Shown: positions 13,095 to 24,374 of the stretch, piece by piece
Numbering within the stretch: position 1 is the first letter of the stretch
How the letters are laid out: every line of letters starts with the position of its first letter
NCBI RefSeq assembly: GCF_907164915.1
Contig: NC_061862.1
Location: forward strand, 36,085,522-36,149,521
Source: Impatiens glandulifera
Taxonomy: Eukaryota > Streptophyta > Magnoliopsida > Ericales > Balsaminaceae
Direction: 5' to 3'
DNA length: 64,000 bases
Position numbers and translations under genes: made by a program
Notes under the pieces: generated by a model
Databases searched by the model: none
Told to the model about the DNA's origin: nothing
Seen by the model: only the letters and a program-made list of their open reading frames with translations

Positions 13095-14865
13095 AGTGTG
13101 TTGCCCGGAATGTCCGGTTACAAACTACTCATGAAGATCAATGTAAGGTATGTTGTCTAAAATTTTGAGTAAAACTTTTAATAGAAAGAGTAAAAGAAAA
13201 TATAATTTTTTCAATTTGCAGGATTCTTCCAAATATAGAGAGATTCCAGTTATGATAATGTCATCAAAAAAGGTATTAGATCGAATTGACAGACAAATAT
13301 TATTAATTGATTGTTTTTCTATGAACTAAGCAACCGTTAATTCTTATGGTAACTTCTACAAAGTCATTAATGATCCTCTAAATTCCTTATTTGGATCGGA
13401 GTTTGGTCATCATATTCTACCTACTTATACCCATGCCCCATCTCATTTTTTTGTCTATACTTTTTTGTCAATAAATTTTTTTTAAGTTATTTCTTGACAT
13501 CTATGCATTTGATTATCAGGGATCAAAATTCCTTGGAGGGTTTTAGCTCTACTGATCAAAATAGACTGGCAATCGACACTAAACATTCCAGTTATTGGTT
13601 ATATATCGAATGTTAATGGACCTTTGAAAACACAATTGGATGGTAAACTCCCCATATGAAGGCTTCTGTATTTGCTCAAGTTATTTTCTATAAGGTAAAA
13701 TAGACCTAATTAAATCTTGAAATTTATTTTTCAGTTTTTGATTTTGTTTGAATTTGATAAATTGTTATGATACATTTCTCACGACATTGTTTCACAATTT
13801 TCAATATTAGTCTGATGAAAAGTGAGTTGTTTGTTTCTCGTTGTGTTTCATAAATGCCTTCATTCAAAGAATTTTAGTAAATTTTCTACATCAATTTGTT
13901 AATATTAGTTAAGTTGGTGTTCATTTTCATCCTTTGTCTCTTCCAGTTTTTGACAATAAACGTGATTGTAGCAACATGCATCATGGGTTAGACACTTCTT
14001 TACCGATAAAAGCAAATAATTTATTAATGCACAGTTGCACTCCATATTCTTTATGAAATCTAAATTTTAAAACTATTGATACATTTCCTTTTAGTTTCTA
14101 CTTTTAGAATACAAGGTTAATGTGTCATGATCTTTCCAAACTATAGTTCTGTCTAGGTTTTATATTTTACAATTTCTATGTATTTTCATTATTTACAAAT
14201 TCATATGTAGTATGTTACTTGTCAGGTAAAATTGATAGAGAAGTCAAAGCTAGAGTCCTCACCTTGAGAGATTCCGTGAATTGGAGGGATATTGGAATAA
14301 TTCTCAAATTATTCAGAGAGTTGGTCTTAATGCAGCTAATGATTGGGCTGACAAATTTTTTCAACACATATTAAATCATGGTGATCCAAATTCTTTGGTT
14401 GTCTTTAGAGAGGCAATATGGTGCTAGTGATTGGACTTTTGAATTTGAGCGGGTAGAACAATTTACTAAGATGTAAGCTTAACTTGTTTTGTGATTCTCT
14501 CTACATATTTACAAAGTTTTAATGATTTTAATTTTATCATCTATTTAGAATCTTTTTCAAAAGCACGAGAAAAAATAAATGCGGAAAACTTATAAACATC
14601 TAGTGGAATGAATTAAAATGATCTCTCTATTATTCCATCGACATGATTTTTTTTTATACTCACACTCTATATAATGGTGTAACTTGATGTATTTATTTAG
14701 TTCATTTTTTTAATATACAACTATTGACACTTTTATGGTTTGTATGTTAAATATGATTAATCTCAGATTATGAAGGTGAATCAAATGAGAGACGTAAATA
14801 TATAGGATATTGCTGCCATGGAACAGAACCGCTTGTTGGTCCATACATGTATAATAATTATTTTT
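13095..14865 (+). pseudogene. Chimeric pseudogene: response-regulator exons + PEX5 exons, array unit 4
   Basis: This unit keeps the clearest response-regulator relics. 13107-13143 encodes GMSGYKLLMKIN; 13222-13292 encodes DSSKYREIPVMIMSSKKVLDR after a CAG acceptor. The donor after the second exon has mutated (AGACAAA instead of GT). PEX5 relics lie at about 13521-13575 (GSKFLGGF), 13852-14040, 14226-14480 (REVKAR.., NGWADKFFQH) and 14768-14850 (VNQMRDVNI, IAAMEQNRLLVHT). That last piece aligns with PEX5 QMRSMDMQNIAAMEQTRKLAHT as I remember the family. In-frame stops and indels make it a pseudogene. Confidence 0.74.
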
Positions 14866-14939
14866 ATCTTTGTAATGATTTTTCTGTATATAATTGTTTG
14901 AATAACACTATACAATATATTTTTAATTACAAGATATTA

Positions 14940-15478
14940 TTAGAATTATCCTTCACTGACTTCTGAATTTGAGCGGGTAGAACAATTTATTAAAATTGAA
15001 TTATATAAGCTTTACTTGGTTTTGTGATTCTATCTACATATTTACAAAGTTTTAATGAATTTAATTTTATCATCCTTTTAGAACCTTTTTCAAAAGCACG
15101 AGAAAAAATAAATGCGGAAAACTTGTAAACATCTAGTGGAATGAATTAAAATGATCTCTCTATTATTCCATTGACATAATTTTTTTTATACTCACGCTCT
15201 TTTGAATGGTGTAACATGATGTATTTATTTAGTTCCTTTTTTTAATATACAATTATTGACATTTTTATGGTTTGTATGTTAAATATGATTAATCTCAGAT
15301 CATGAAGGTGAATCAAATGAGAGACGTACATATATTGGATATTGCTGTCATTGAGCAGAACCGTTTGTTGGTCCATACATGTATAATAATTCTTTTTATC
15401 TTTTTAATAAATTTTTTATATATAATTGTTTGAATAACACTATACAATATATTTTTAATTGCAGGATATTATTATAAT
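14940..15478 (+). pseudogene. Partial duplicate of the 3' part of array unit 4
   Basis: From about 14955 the sequence repeats 14440-14940: the same FERVEQ-type piece, the AAAGCACGAGAAAAAATAAA spacer, and the QMRDVHILDIAVIEQ exon at about 15300-15390. This is a roughly 520 bp direct duplication of the final PEX5-derived exons. Its end is cut by the hAT-type element that follows. Confidence 0.7.
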
Positions 15479-16346
15479 CAAGGGCGAATCCAGAAAATTT
15501 TTTTTCACTGGGCTGACTGAATATTATATGTATTACACTAATACGAGTAATAAATGAAAATTTTAATCAAATCATTTCACGAATACTTTATTAAAATAAA
15601 ATAAATATACGAAATCTAATCAAAGATAAAAATACTCAATTTAAAAAAAAATTATAAATTTAAAACTATATATTTAAAGAAAAAATAGGTTTAAAAATGT
15701 GAAAAGTTAAATTAATTAATTTTTAAATAAATAAAAACTAACTATTTATATATATAAAGAAAAAAATAAGAAAGTTTAATTAGTATAGCTTAATTATGTG
15801 AGAATATAGAAAAACGAATAAAAATATAAAAATAATAACAAAAATATAAAATCATAACAAAAACAGATTATTAAGTTAATATACATTCTAGAAAAATATA
15901 ATTAAAATTATATAATATTAATATATATATAATTCATTTTAGAAAAATAAATAATATATCAATTTATATAAAACTTTGAAATATTTTAAAATTAAAAAAT
16001 ATAAAAAACTATTTTACCTTTATATAAATTATTGTTTAATCTTTTATCTTAGTAATTTGTATTATTAATTATATTAAAAATAATAATATATAATTATCAT
16101 ATAAATGTAATTTTAAAAGAATTAATAAAACTATTATATAATTTAAATTATTTTATATATAATTCTTTATACTTAGGTTATATAAATAATAGTTTAAATT
16201 ATTTTATATATAATTCTTTATACTTAGAGACCTCACCTCTAGGATAATAAAGGTCTCCAAAAGTAAGTGGGATATATATATATATAAAGTATATTAAAAC
16301 TCTACCCTGGGCTAGACCGGAGCCCCGCTACGTGGCTCCGCCATTG
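15479..16346. mobile_element. Non-autonomous hAT-type transposon
   Basis: This 868 bp element is flanked by ATTATAAT on both sides (15471-15478 and 16347-16354), an 8-bp target duplication as in hAT elements. The ends are imperfect inverted repeats: CAAGGGCGAATCCAG at the left, and CAATGGCGGAGCCAC when the right end is read on the minus strand (11 of 15 match). The inside is AT-rich with no transposase frame. About 35 bp (TTTAAATTATTTTATATATA and what follows) is directly repeated at about 16140 and 16193. The insertion lies in the last duplicated PEX5-like unit and so is younger than the array. Confidence 0.8.
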
Positions 16347-16354
16347 ATTATAAT

Positions 16355-17715
16355 CCTCCTTCGTTAATATGTATATATATATACTTTTATACATATTTAT
16401 ATGATTATGTTTTTTATTAGATTTTAAACACTTTTTTAATATGGTGACATAATCCCTCTAATGATATTCATGAACTCATTTTCCATTTTCATCATTTCGA
16501 GTTGGTGTTCTGTTCGGTAATCTATTTAACTGAATTAGATTTTTATCTCAAATTTTTGTAATTCAAATAATACTTTTAGTCGTAGGTATATCGTTGGTTA
16601 CTCATATTTTCAGATTCGGTTGATAATTATATCTCGAGTCTTTATTTGTCATTTTTTTTAATTAAAAAAAAATTAGTTTGACACCCACAGCCATGATCCC
16701 GCTTAAACTTAAAGCGTTTCCAGATATTTGTCATCTTCTTACCAACAAAAGAGACAAAATTATCGAATTTAGAGTTAATTTTGTATTTTTAATAAAAAGT
16801 TATTAGAACTAATATTTCATATAAAAGTCTTTGCACATGTATATTTCATAATTTGTATGAGTTTATTACTCTTTTTCGGTTATATATGTACATGATTAGT
16901 TTTAATTTATTATTATTATTTTTGGTGTTGTTTATCAACCTTTGGCTAATGATAATTTTAACCGTCGCTCATAATATTTGTTAACAAAAAATTTAGTACC
17001 GTTTCATTGATTCATTCGGTTTACTCTACTTCAACTAATCGTTTATAGCGGCAAAAATATATGAATATATCTGTCTCTTAGAGGTATTGGGTTCGAGCCC
17101 GTCGGACAACATGTCTGATTAAATTGATTGAATGTGTTTGCGGGCTAAGTCTTTAACCCACAAAAATTAGTCGTATTTTAAAAAATTCGCATAATTCAAT
17201 TTTTAAAATAAATATTAATCATTTATGATCTCATATAACTTCGTTTTTTAAGAAAACTTAAAAAAAAATAACTGCGTCATCATTAGATCTTTTCGGTTGA
17301 GATTTCTTTTAAATTATATTATGAATTACTATTTTGATTTATTTATTAATAACTAATTTAATACCAATCCCCACCCTCCTTCCCTCATTTGAATTAAATA
17401 AGAATTAATTATAATAAATAAATAAATAAGTTTTAAACACAATATATTTTAATATTATGATTAAGAATTTGAGATTAAGAAAAGTGATAATCCCTTACAA
17501 AGCTCAGTTAAATCAAACCATAAATGAAAATAAATTATGTAAGAATATTTAATTATACATAATTATTTCAGACTGCTCATTTTAAATAAACCAAGCAAAA
17601 TTAAAATCAAAATCGAAATCTCACAATATATATATATAAAATAAAATAATCAACCCACTACTATTCTCTCCCATTGTTCTCTGCTTCCATCATCATCGGC
17701 TTCTTCTTCACAAAC
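16355..17715. other. Intergenic region upstream of the PPR gene
   Basis: AT-rich and without a gene. About 16908-17045 is a repeat related to 35020-35140 on the other strand. Around 17060-17165 lies a GGTTCGAGCCC B-box-like motif that may belong to a tRNA-derived SINE. The last 150 bp is the presumed PPR promoter and 5' UTR. Confidence 0.5.
16908..17045 (+). repeat. Dispersed repeat, copy 1
   Basis: Contains TTTATCAACC, AACCGTCGC, AATATTTGTTA, CGTTTCATTGATTCATTCGG and ACTCTACTTCAACTAATCG. These are collinear with the minus strand of 35020-35140. Confidence 0.55.
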
Positions 17716-19442
17716 ATGCGAGCAAAATTAACAAACGCAGTGTTTTCATATCTGCGCCAAAGGAGACTCCTTTCTTCCATTCTCCCAATTACCAATCTTT
17801 CCTCTCCATCTTTGAACCCTAACTGGGTCTCTCTTTTCTGCACTTTACCCTCCAATGTTTCCACTTGTGAACCTCATTCCGCCGAAGAAAATGGTAAAGG
17901 AACCAGCTTAAGCTGGAGGATCGAAAGCCTACCGAGAGGCGAACCGGTCGGGTCCGCTTTCAGGAGTTGGATGGGTGATGGGTTTCCCGTCCGGAGCGCC
18001 GATATCTTTCACTCCGTCAATCGCCTGCGTAAGATGAAGGCCAACAAACGAGCCCTCGAGGTATGTATGTATGTATGTAATTGATATGATTGCTTTATGT
18101 TAACTGATGATTCTTCTTCTTTCTGAGTGGAGCAAAATGAATGCCCACAACCTGTTTGTATAAATGCCTAAGAGGATTTTAGTTTTAACAGGTTATGGAA
18201 TGGGTGATAAGAGAAAGGCCTTACAAATTGAAAGAACTTGACTACTCTTTTCTACTTGAATTCACAATCAAAATTCATGGTCCATCTCAAGGTGACAAGA
18301 TATTCAACAATGTCCCATCCGAATTCCAAAACGAGTTACTCTACAACAATCTCGTCATATCTTACTTAGAAAAAGGCCTTGTGAAACTCTCGCTCGCTTA
18401 CATGAAAAAAATGAGAGAGCTCGGCCATACCATCTCACACATTGTCTTCAACCGTCTCATTATCCTCCATTCGTCTCTGAAACGAAGAAAACACATCCCA
18501 AGATTCCTCGCGCAAATGAAATCTAGCGGCGTCCATCCTCACGTCTCCACATTCAACATCCTAATGAAAATGGAAGCCAATGACCATAATCTCGAAGGGC
18601 TGGCAAGGGCATTCGACAAAATGAAACAAGCAAAAGTCGAGCCCAATGAAGTCTCGTTCTGCATATTGGCAACTGCATATTCCGTTGCAAGGCTGTATAC
18701 TGTATCTGAAGCCTATGTTGAATCAATCGAGAGTTCAAAAACCGGAAATAATTGGTCCACTTACGATATCCTTCTCATGTTGTATGGATATTTGGGGAAA
18801 TTGAAGGATTTGGAAAGAACTTGGGGTATCATACAAGAGTTTCCTAATATAAAGTCCAAGAGTTACATATTAGGAATTGAAGCATTTGGAAGAATCGGAG
18901 AATTAACCAAAGCAGAGGACCTTTGGCTGGAAATGAAGGCCAAGAAGGGACTAAAGTTGATCGATCAATACAATGCGATGATATCTGTGTATTGCAAACA
19001 CGGGCTCGTTACTAAAGCAACTAAGTTATATAGAGAAATCGAGGAAACCGGGTGCAAACCTAACGCGATAACTTTTCGTCATCTTGCTCTGGGGTGTTTG
19101 AGAGGTGGATTGCTGAAGGAAACGGTGAAAACCCTAGAGATTGGGATGGGTTTTTTGGTAATTTCAAAGATCAGGAAATCAACGCCGTGGCTGCAGACTA
19201 CTTTCTCTATAATGGAAATCTTTGCGGAGAATGGGGATGTGGAGAATGCTAACAAGTGCATCGAAGAACTGAAGTATGCAAATTATACTAGGTATAGTTT
19301 TGTTTACAATACATTGATTAAGGCTTATGTGAAGGGTAAGGTTTATAATTCACATCTTTTGAAGAGGATGATTCTTGGAGGAGCTAGGCCTGATTCTGAG
19401 ACCTATGCCCTCTTGAAACTTGTAGACCAATTTCAAACATAG
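17716..19442 (+). CDS. P-class pentatricopeptide repeat protein, At1g07590-like, organellar
   Basis: Two exons, 17716-18060 and 18192-19442, encode about 531 residues; the junction (..RALE / VMEWV..) is in phase with a GT..AG intron. ATG at 17716 is the first ATG; an upstream in-frame TTG is not a plant start. The arginine-rich, hydroxylated N-terminus looks like a mitochondrial presequence. The body is a row of degenerate 35-residue P-type PPR units, for example HVSTFNILMKMEANDHNLEG and KPNAITFRHLALGC. Such proteins bind organellar RNA and guide its processing, stability or translation. From memory it is strikingly close to Arabidopsis At1g07590 in motifs (MEWVIRERPYKL, NELLYNNLVI, LGGARPDSE) and length. 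No E/DYW editing extension is present. It converges with OEP16, with 115 bp between the stop codons. Confidence 0.9.
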
Positions 19443-19557
19443 CCAAAAGTCTAGATTTCATTTTCAATAAATGCTGAATCTCACTTGCCAAAAGACTTTG
19501 TTATTGTTTATTGAACAAAGACTAGAAGTAGAAGAAGAATAAGCAGATAAGTAGTTT

Positions 19558-20526
19558 CTATTGGATGTGATTGATGAATTCTGAAGCAGTAGCGATTGCG
19601 CCTCCAGTGATGGCATCCTTAATAATATGGTCTCCGGATTTGTTGCTTGCCACCGATATGAGCGCCCCTGTCAATGCACCTCCGATCATTGCGTTCTTCT
19701 GAAAGATGAGCAAGGTACGACTTAACTTACTTATATGTAACAAAGAATTGCATTCAACTTTGTACTTTTATGATGTGAAATAATGTTCTGAAAAAATGAT
19801 TTATATGCCCGATGAAGCAACAAAATCATACAATAATCTACACCATGATCCGAAAATTTCACAAACATTGTAACAAAATACTTAGTTTAGTTTTGGGAAC
19901 ATAAACTTACCCAGTCTTTTGTGCCACAGATCCTCTCAACAACATATTCCATGCCTACATATAATCCGCCAATGGATCCTAACAATCACCAAATCCAAAT
20001 TGGATTTTCAGAAAGTGAAAACAGCAAGAAATGAAGTAATTTACATTGAGAACTTACCATAGTAAACACCTTCTTTACACATCTTCTTTAACTGCAATAT
20101 AGTTGAAATTTATTAATTACCCTCCATTAAACACCTTTTTTTATATATATAATGAAGTCTTAAGTAACAATGAGAATCTCCTCACCGCATTCTTAGCTTT
20201 GTTTTGTGAAATGCTCCCTGCAAAATGGGTATCTCATAATTAGATTTAGGACAAAGATTTAGAGACATATTATATATGTTTGATGAATTACCTCCTTTGA
20301 GCATATCAAATGTTTCTTCCAATGCCACCTTTGTCACTGCAACCTGAAGAAAACCATGAAAGTCATTTTCATTGATTTTGTATGTGCGAGAAATAGATCG
20401 ATAGAGAAGGGAAGAAATTACAGAGCCGATCTTGATGAAACCATCAAGGGTGCGATTGAGAAAGGGGTGGCCCATATCAACCAAGACATTAACCCTTGGC
20501 GAGTTAAATGATTCACTGAAAGGCAT
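19558..20526 (-). CDS. OEP16: Outer envelope pore protein 16 (OEP16)
   Basis: Six exons on the minus strand (20526-20422, 20343-20292, 20217-20186, 20091-20058, 19978-19911, 19698-19558) join in phase to 432 nt, or 143 residues. Every intron has GT..AG borders. The protein starts MPFSESFNSPRVNVLVDMG and contains KKMCKEGVYYG, YVGMEYVVERI and GTKDWKNAM. It ends with the glycine-rich helix pair ..GGALTGALISVASN.. and DAITGGAIATASEFI. These are hallmarks of OEP16 in the Tim17/Tim22/PRAT superfamily. OEP16 forms an amino-acid-selective channel in the plastid outer envelope. The length fits the usual ~146 residues. An OEP16-1 assignment is favoured because the longer loop of seed-type OEP16-2 is not seen, but this is inference. 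Confidence 0.9.
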
Positions 20527-22092
20527 TTTGATTCTCTTCTTCTTCGAGCTGCAAAGACCAGAAGGAGATCAAAGAGAGAAAATAGGTGAAGATAATATAG
20601 ATTTATAAACTAGAGTGGTTACTTAGAATAATTCTGCCTTTTTTTCCCCCATCAATTATGGGAGCTTCTTCTATTCATTAGGCCTCGGATCATGCAACCT
20701 CAAATCACACCTTTCTATTTCCTAGGAAACTTTTAAATAACTTTGACTTTGTTACAATTTTAAAATACTTCCCCTCTATTAAACAAACAAAGAATTCTCT
20801 TCGAGTTATTTTCATATTCGACTAATTGATATAATAATTCAGAGCAATATTTTGGATATAAATGTTAAAAGAAGATTTATAGGTAAAATAAATCTTAAAA
20901 GAACATAGTAAGAGGATCATTAAAAGAACATAATATTATAGGTAAAATAAAATTGAAGATATGTATTTAGACCGTTATTAGAAGTAGAGGTCATATATAA
21001 AATCATAAAATAAAAAATGATGTTCAGACTCTAATTAATTGAAATTAATCATATATTAAACATACAAAAGCATTATGAAAATCAGTGTTTTTTTTAAAAA
21101 AAAATTATAGAGGAAAATGTCAAATCTATCCTCAACTTTATACATAGGTTTCAAATAATATTTCCTATCACACAATTTCCTTTTTAAGAAATTGGGAAAA
21201 AAAATATTTTTCGTTCTCGAACGTGAATTAAAAAGATTTCGATCAATGTTCGGTGTTTAATTATACGTGAGAAATGACATCAATGCTATGATTTATGTGC
21301 CTATCAAATAAATGATGGTGTTTACTATAAACTTTTGACCATTTTATACAAAATGTTTTTTTACACTTCATTTATTTATCCAATCATACTAAATATGTCT
21401 AAGGATAAATCAAAATCTAATAATGCGACTAAAGATTTGTATTAATCTGTTATAAGATATGCATCTAAATTATTGTCATGATGCAAGATAATAATTAGGT
21501 AAGATCGAGATAGTTACCTGTTATTGAACGTGTGATCTCAAAATACTTGAAAAATGAGATAAAATTGAAATAATTACCTGTACGTGTGACTTCAAAAACA
21601 CTTGAAAAATGAGTTAAATCGAAGTTAGGAAAAAATAAATAAATTCTAAAAAAAGACTAAGAATTGTTTTCTGTTGAAAAAAAATTATTTTTAAATTTTT
21701 TATCATTTATTTAGAAACTATAAAGTGTAAATGAAAAAACTAAAATAAAAATAGAAACAAAACATGGTGGGATGATGTTGACTAAGTCAACTGGTTAAAA
21801 GCAAGGAGCCAGTCACCACAAGGATTGAATTATTGGAACATTATTCGGACTTGGGCGCGTCTGACATCAGGATAAGCCTTATCTAACTTATCTCGTGTTA
21901 GCCCATTTAATATAAAATAAAATAAAAATATTTAGCTTAGTTATTTAAAATTATTTATTTCATTTCTGTGTTCAAATCTCGACCAAAAACATGCTTAAAT
22001 TTAATCATTCCAATTTTTTTTAACGTTTTTCTACTTAAAAAGACTACCTAAGACTGTATCAGCCGCTTAATGAGAAAGAAAGAAAAATCCAC

Positions 22093-22155
22093 CAAGATAA
22101 CATAGTGGTAAAAGTTGGCTTAAAATACTAAAAATCACGAAATCCATTTTATTTA
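22093..22155 (+). repeat. SINE-like fragment, plus orientation
   Basis: GATAACATAGTGGTAAAAG followed by TTGGCTTAAAATACTAAAAA aligns base by base with the minus strand of the element at 38741-38843. It has the form of a tRNA-derived A-box region. The B box is lost here. Confidence 0.4.
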
Positions 22156-22855
22156 GACGCGTTTTGGTGTCATGACTTCCTTTATTTAAGGGGAACCAAA
22201 AAAACAGCAATATACCATCCAAATACATACATATTGAATCTCAAAGTATAGATAGATAGATACAAGAACACTTGAGATGGAGGAGGCTAAAGTGTTGATA
22301 AATGCATTTTACATTCCAAACAATGAATCAGAAGAAGCCATATATAAACATGTTTTGAAGCATATATTATTATAAGCTGAAATAATTATGACAAATTTCA
22401 TATAGATGTGGCATTATTATTATTAAGATTACACAATGGAATGAAAGCTTACCCGTCAGTCAGAGTGGATCTTCTAAACAATCCTCCTCAAGTTTTTCCA
22501 ATCAATCCTGTTCCTTCTCTCTTTAAGGGAGAGGGATTGGGTGTGAACCTCTAATAGATTCTTCTCGAAATGGTTGGAATGGTGGTCCCAAACTCACTCA
22601 AGTTCCTTCCGGATCTTTCTTCGGAGTTCCATTACAGCTCTTACTTTTTTTTTTCTTTTTTTTTATTTATTTTTCTTTCAACTCTGGATCGATGGGCTAT
22701 CGTCAATTTGCATTTGGGCTGGACTTTATCTACATCCTGGGCTAGACTGGCCTTTGTCTTTAGGCCTAACTTCACCTACAAAAAAAATTTCAAATCTAAT
22801 CCATTTTTATTTATTTATTTATTTATTTCTATCATAAGTTTATTTGAAAATTACA

Positions 22856-22886
<31 letters not shown>

Positions 22887-23396
22887 TTTTTATACTTTTA
22901 AACTTGAGTTCTTCCTTGTGGTAAAGTAATTATAATCTATTTTCCACTTTGCGAATTTTAGGTTCTTATATAATGTATTTATCTCATTTTTTGTTTACAA
23001 AAAATCATGCAAAGTTTATGGTAAGATTCAGAAAATATCATTTCCCCAACGCTATGTATTAAATATTCACCGCAAAACCGACAATACAGGAAAATATGAT
23101 ACGTGTAGTGTTGTCTAACGTCGCCATGCAAAATAAACACTTTAACTGTTGCCTCATATTATTTTATTATATAAATTTTAGTCAACCAATTTGAGAAAAT
23201 AAAATAATATACATATATATTTTACTTATTTGGATAAATTTATATTTACTATCTAAAAATATTACCTAAAAAATAAAATATAATTCACACAAAACCAAAG
23301 AGAACTTACACTAGACCTTCCATTAGGAAGTTGTATGATATTGAATTACTTATTAAAAAAAACTCATATACCATATAACTTATATTTAAAATAAAT

Positions 23397-23428
<32 letters not shown>

Positions 23429-23799
23429 TTTTGTATACTGCCAGTTTCTGAAAAAAATAAAAAATAAAATAAAATGTATAGTGCCAATCGTGCCCTAATT
23501 AGATACACGTAGGATTCAGTTAACCGCTTTATGACCAGTAGTTTAATCCGTCCGGATAACCGACGATCAGACTGAATGGCCGGCCCTAATTTTTATTTTT
23601 TATTTTTTTATTCTTATAAAAATTAAATTATTTATAAATAAAATATCTATTATATTATTATATATTCTTCTTCTTCTAAGATATGAGATATGGATTATTA
23701 ATATTTAAACGTTTCATATTTATTTTATTTTGTTTATATATATATATTTCAAATAATAATTTATAACAGTAAAAACTTAGAACAGAAGATCAGAAAATA

Positions 23800-24374
23800 C
23801 ATCGTCTCCTTCTTCTTCCTCTTCTCTCTCTTCTTCCTCTGAGTACATAACTCTCTCTCTCTCATATTGTTCTTCATCTCTCTCTCTCTTCCTTGAGAGT
23901 TTTCTCTCTCTACAAGAACTGATTTGATTATCATATTTTCTCTATTAACATTCCATTAGCACATTTACAGCCTCTTCCGACCTTTAAAACACAGGTTTTG
24001 TTTCACGTTCATACAAATTACTGTCAATCGTCTACGACAACTTCTGCTTCTGGTTTACTCAAGAGATCTTCATCGTCTTTCTTTGTAATTCTCGAATCAT
24101 TATTATTTCTGCAGTTATCTTAATGTGCCTTTCTTTACGTTCAAGCAAAATGTTGTATTTCTTCTTTTTTTCTGGTTTTATGAAAAAGAGCATCTATTGT
24201 ATGATTTTAATTTGCTCTTCTCTAGATCTGATTTCTGTTTCCTTTCCTTGTTTTGATTGATTCAATGTTTTTTTTTTGACAAGGATTGTAAATTTCTGGA
24301 TAGTGTCGAGAGCTTTTTATTAGTCTGGACCGAGGAATGATTTGTTGAAGATTTAAAGAGAGCTAATTACGAAG
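23800..24374 (+). promoter_or_regulatory. CT-rich leader of the SIN3-like gene
   Basis: Long CT/TC runs (23806-23920) precede the start codon at 24375, as in many constitutive plant 5' UTRs. ACACAG/GTTTTG at about 23995 and a later acceptor-like TTGACAAG near 24284 suggest an intron in the leader. This is inference from sequence alone. Confidence 0.4.

Larger units (their letters stand above)
20527..24374. other. Divergent intergenic region between OEP16 and the SIN3-like gene
   Basis: No gene recognised. It contains a SINE-like piece (22093-22155), (AT)n microsatellites at about 22858-22887 and 23402-23428, and a T-rich tract at 22648-22680. A less AT-rich stretch at 22440-22760 has short open frames but no recognisable protein. 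23780-24374 is the presumed transcribed leader of the SIN3-like gene. Confidence 0.45.

Noticed and set aside
17674..17715. Longer N-terminus for the PPR protein
   Set aside because: The extension begins at TTG; the first ATG is at 17716 and gives a better organellar presequence.
22440..22625. Possible coding exon (QSGSSKQSSSSFSNQS-like frame)
   Set aside because: Stops interrupt it, no splice partners are evident and I recognise no family.
22570..22929. 119-codon frame rich in Phe, Leu and Ile
   Set aside because: Produced by T-runs, (TTTA)n and (AT)n microsatellites; no conserved motif.
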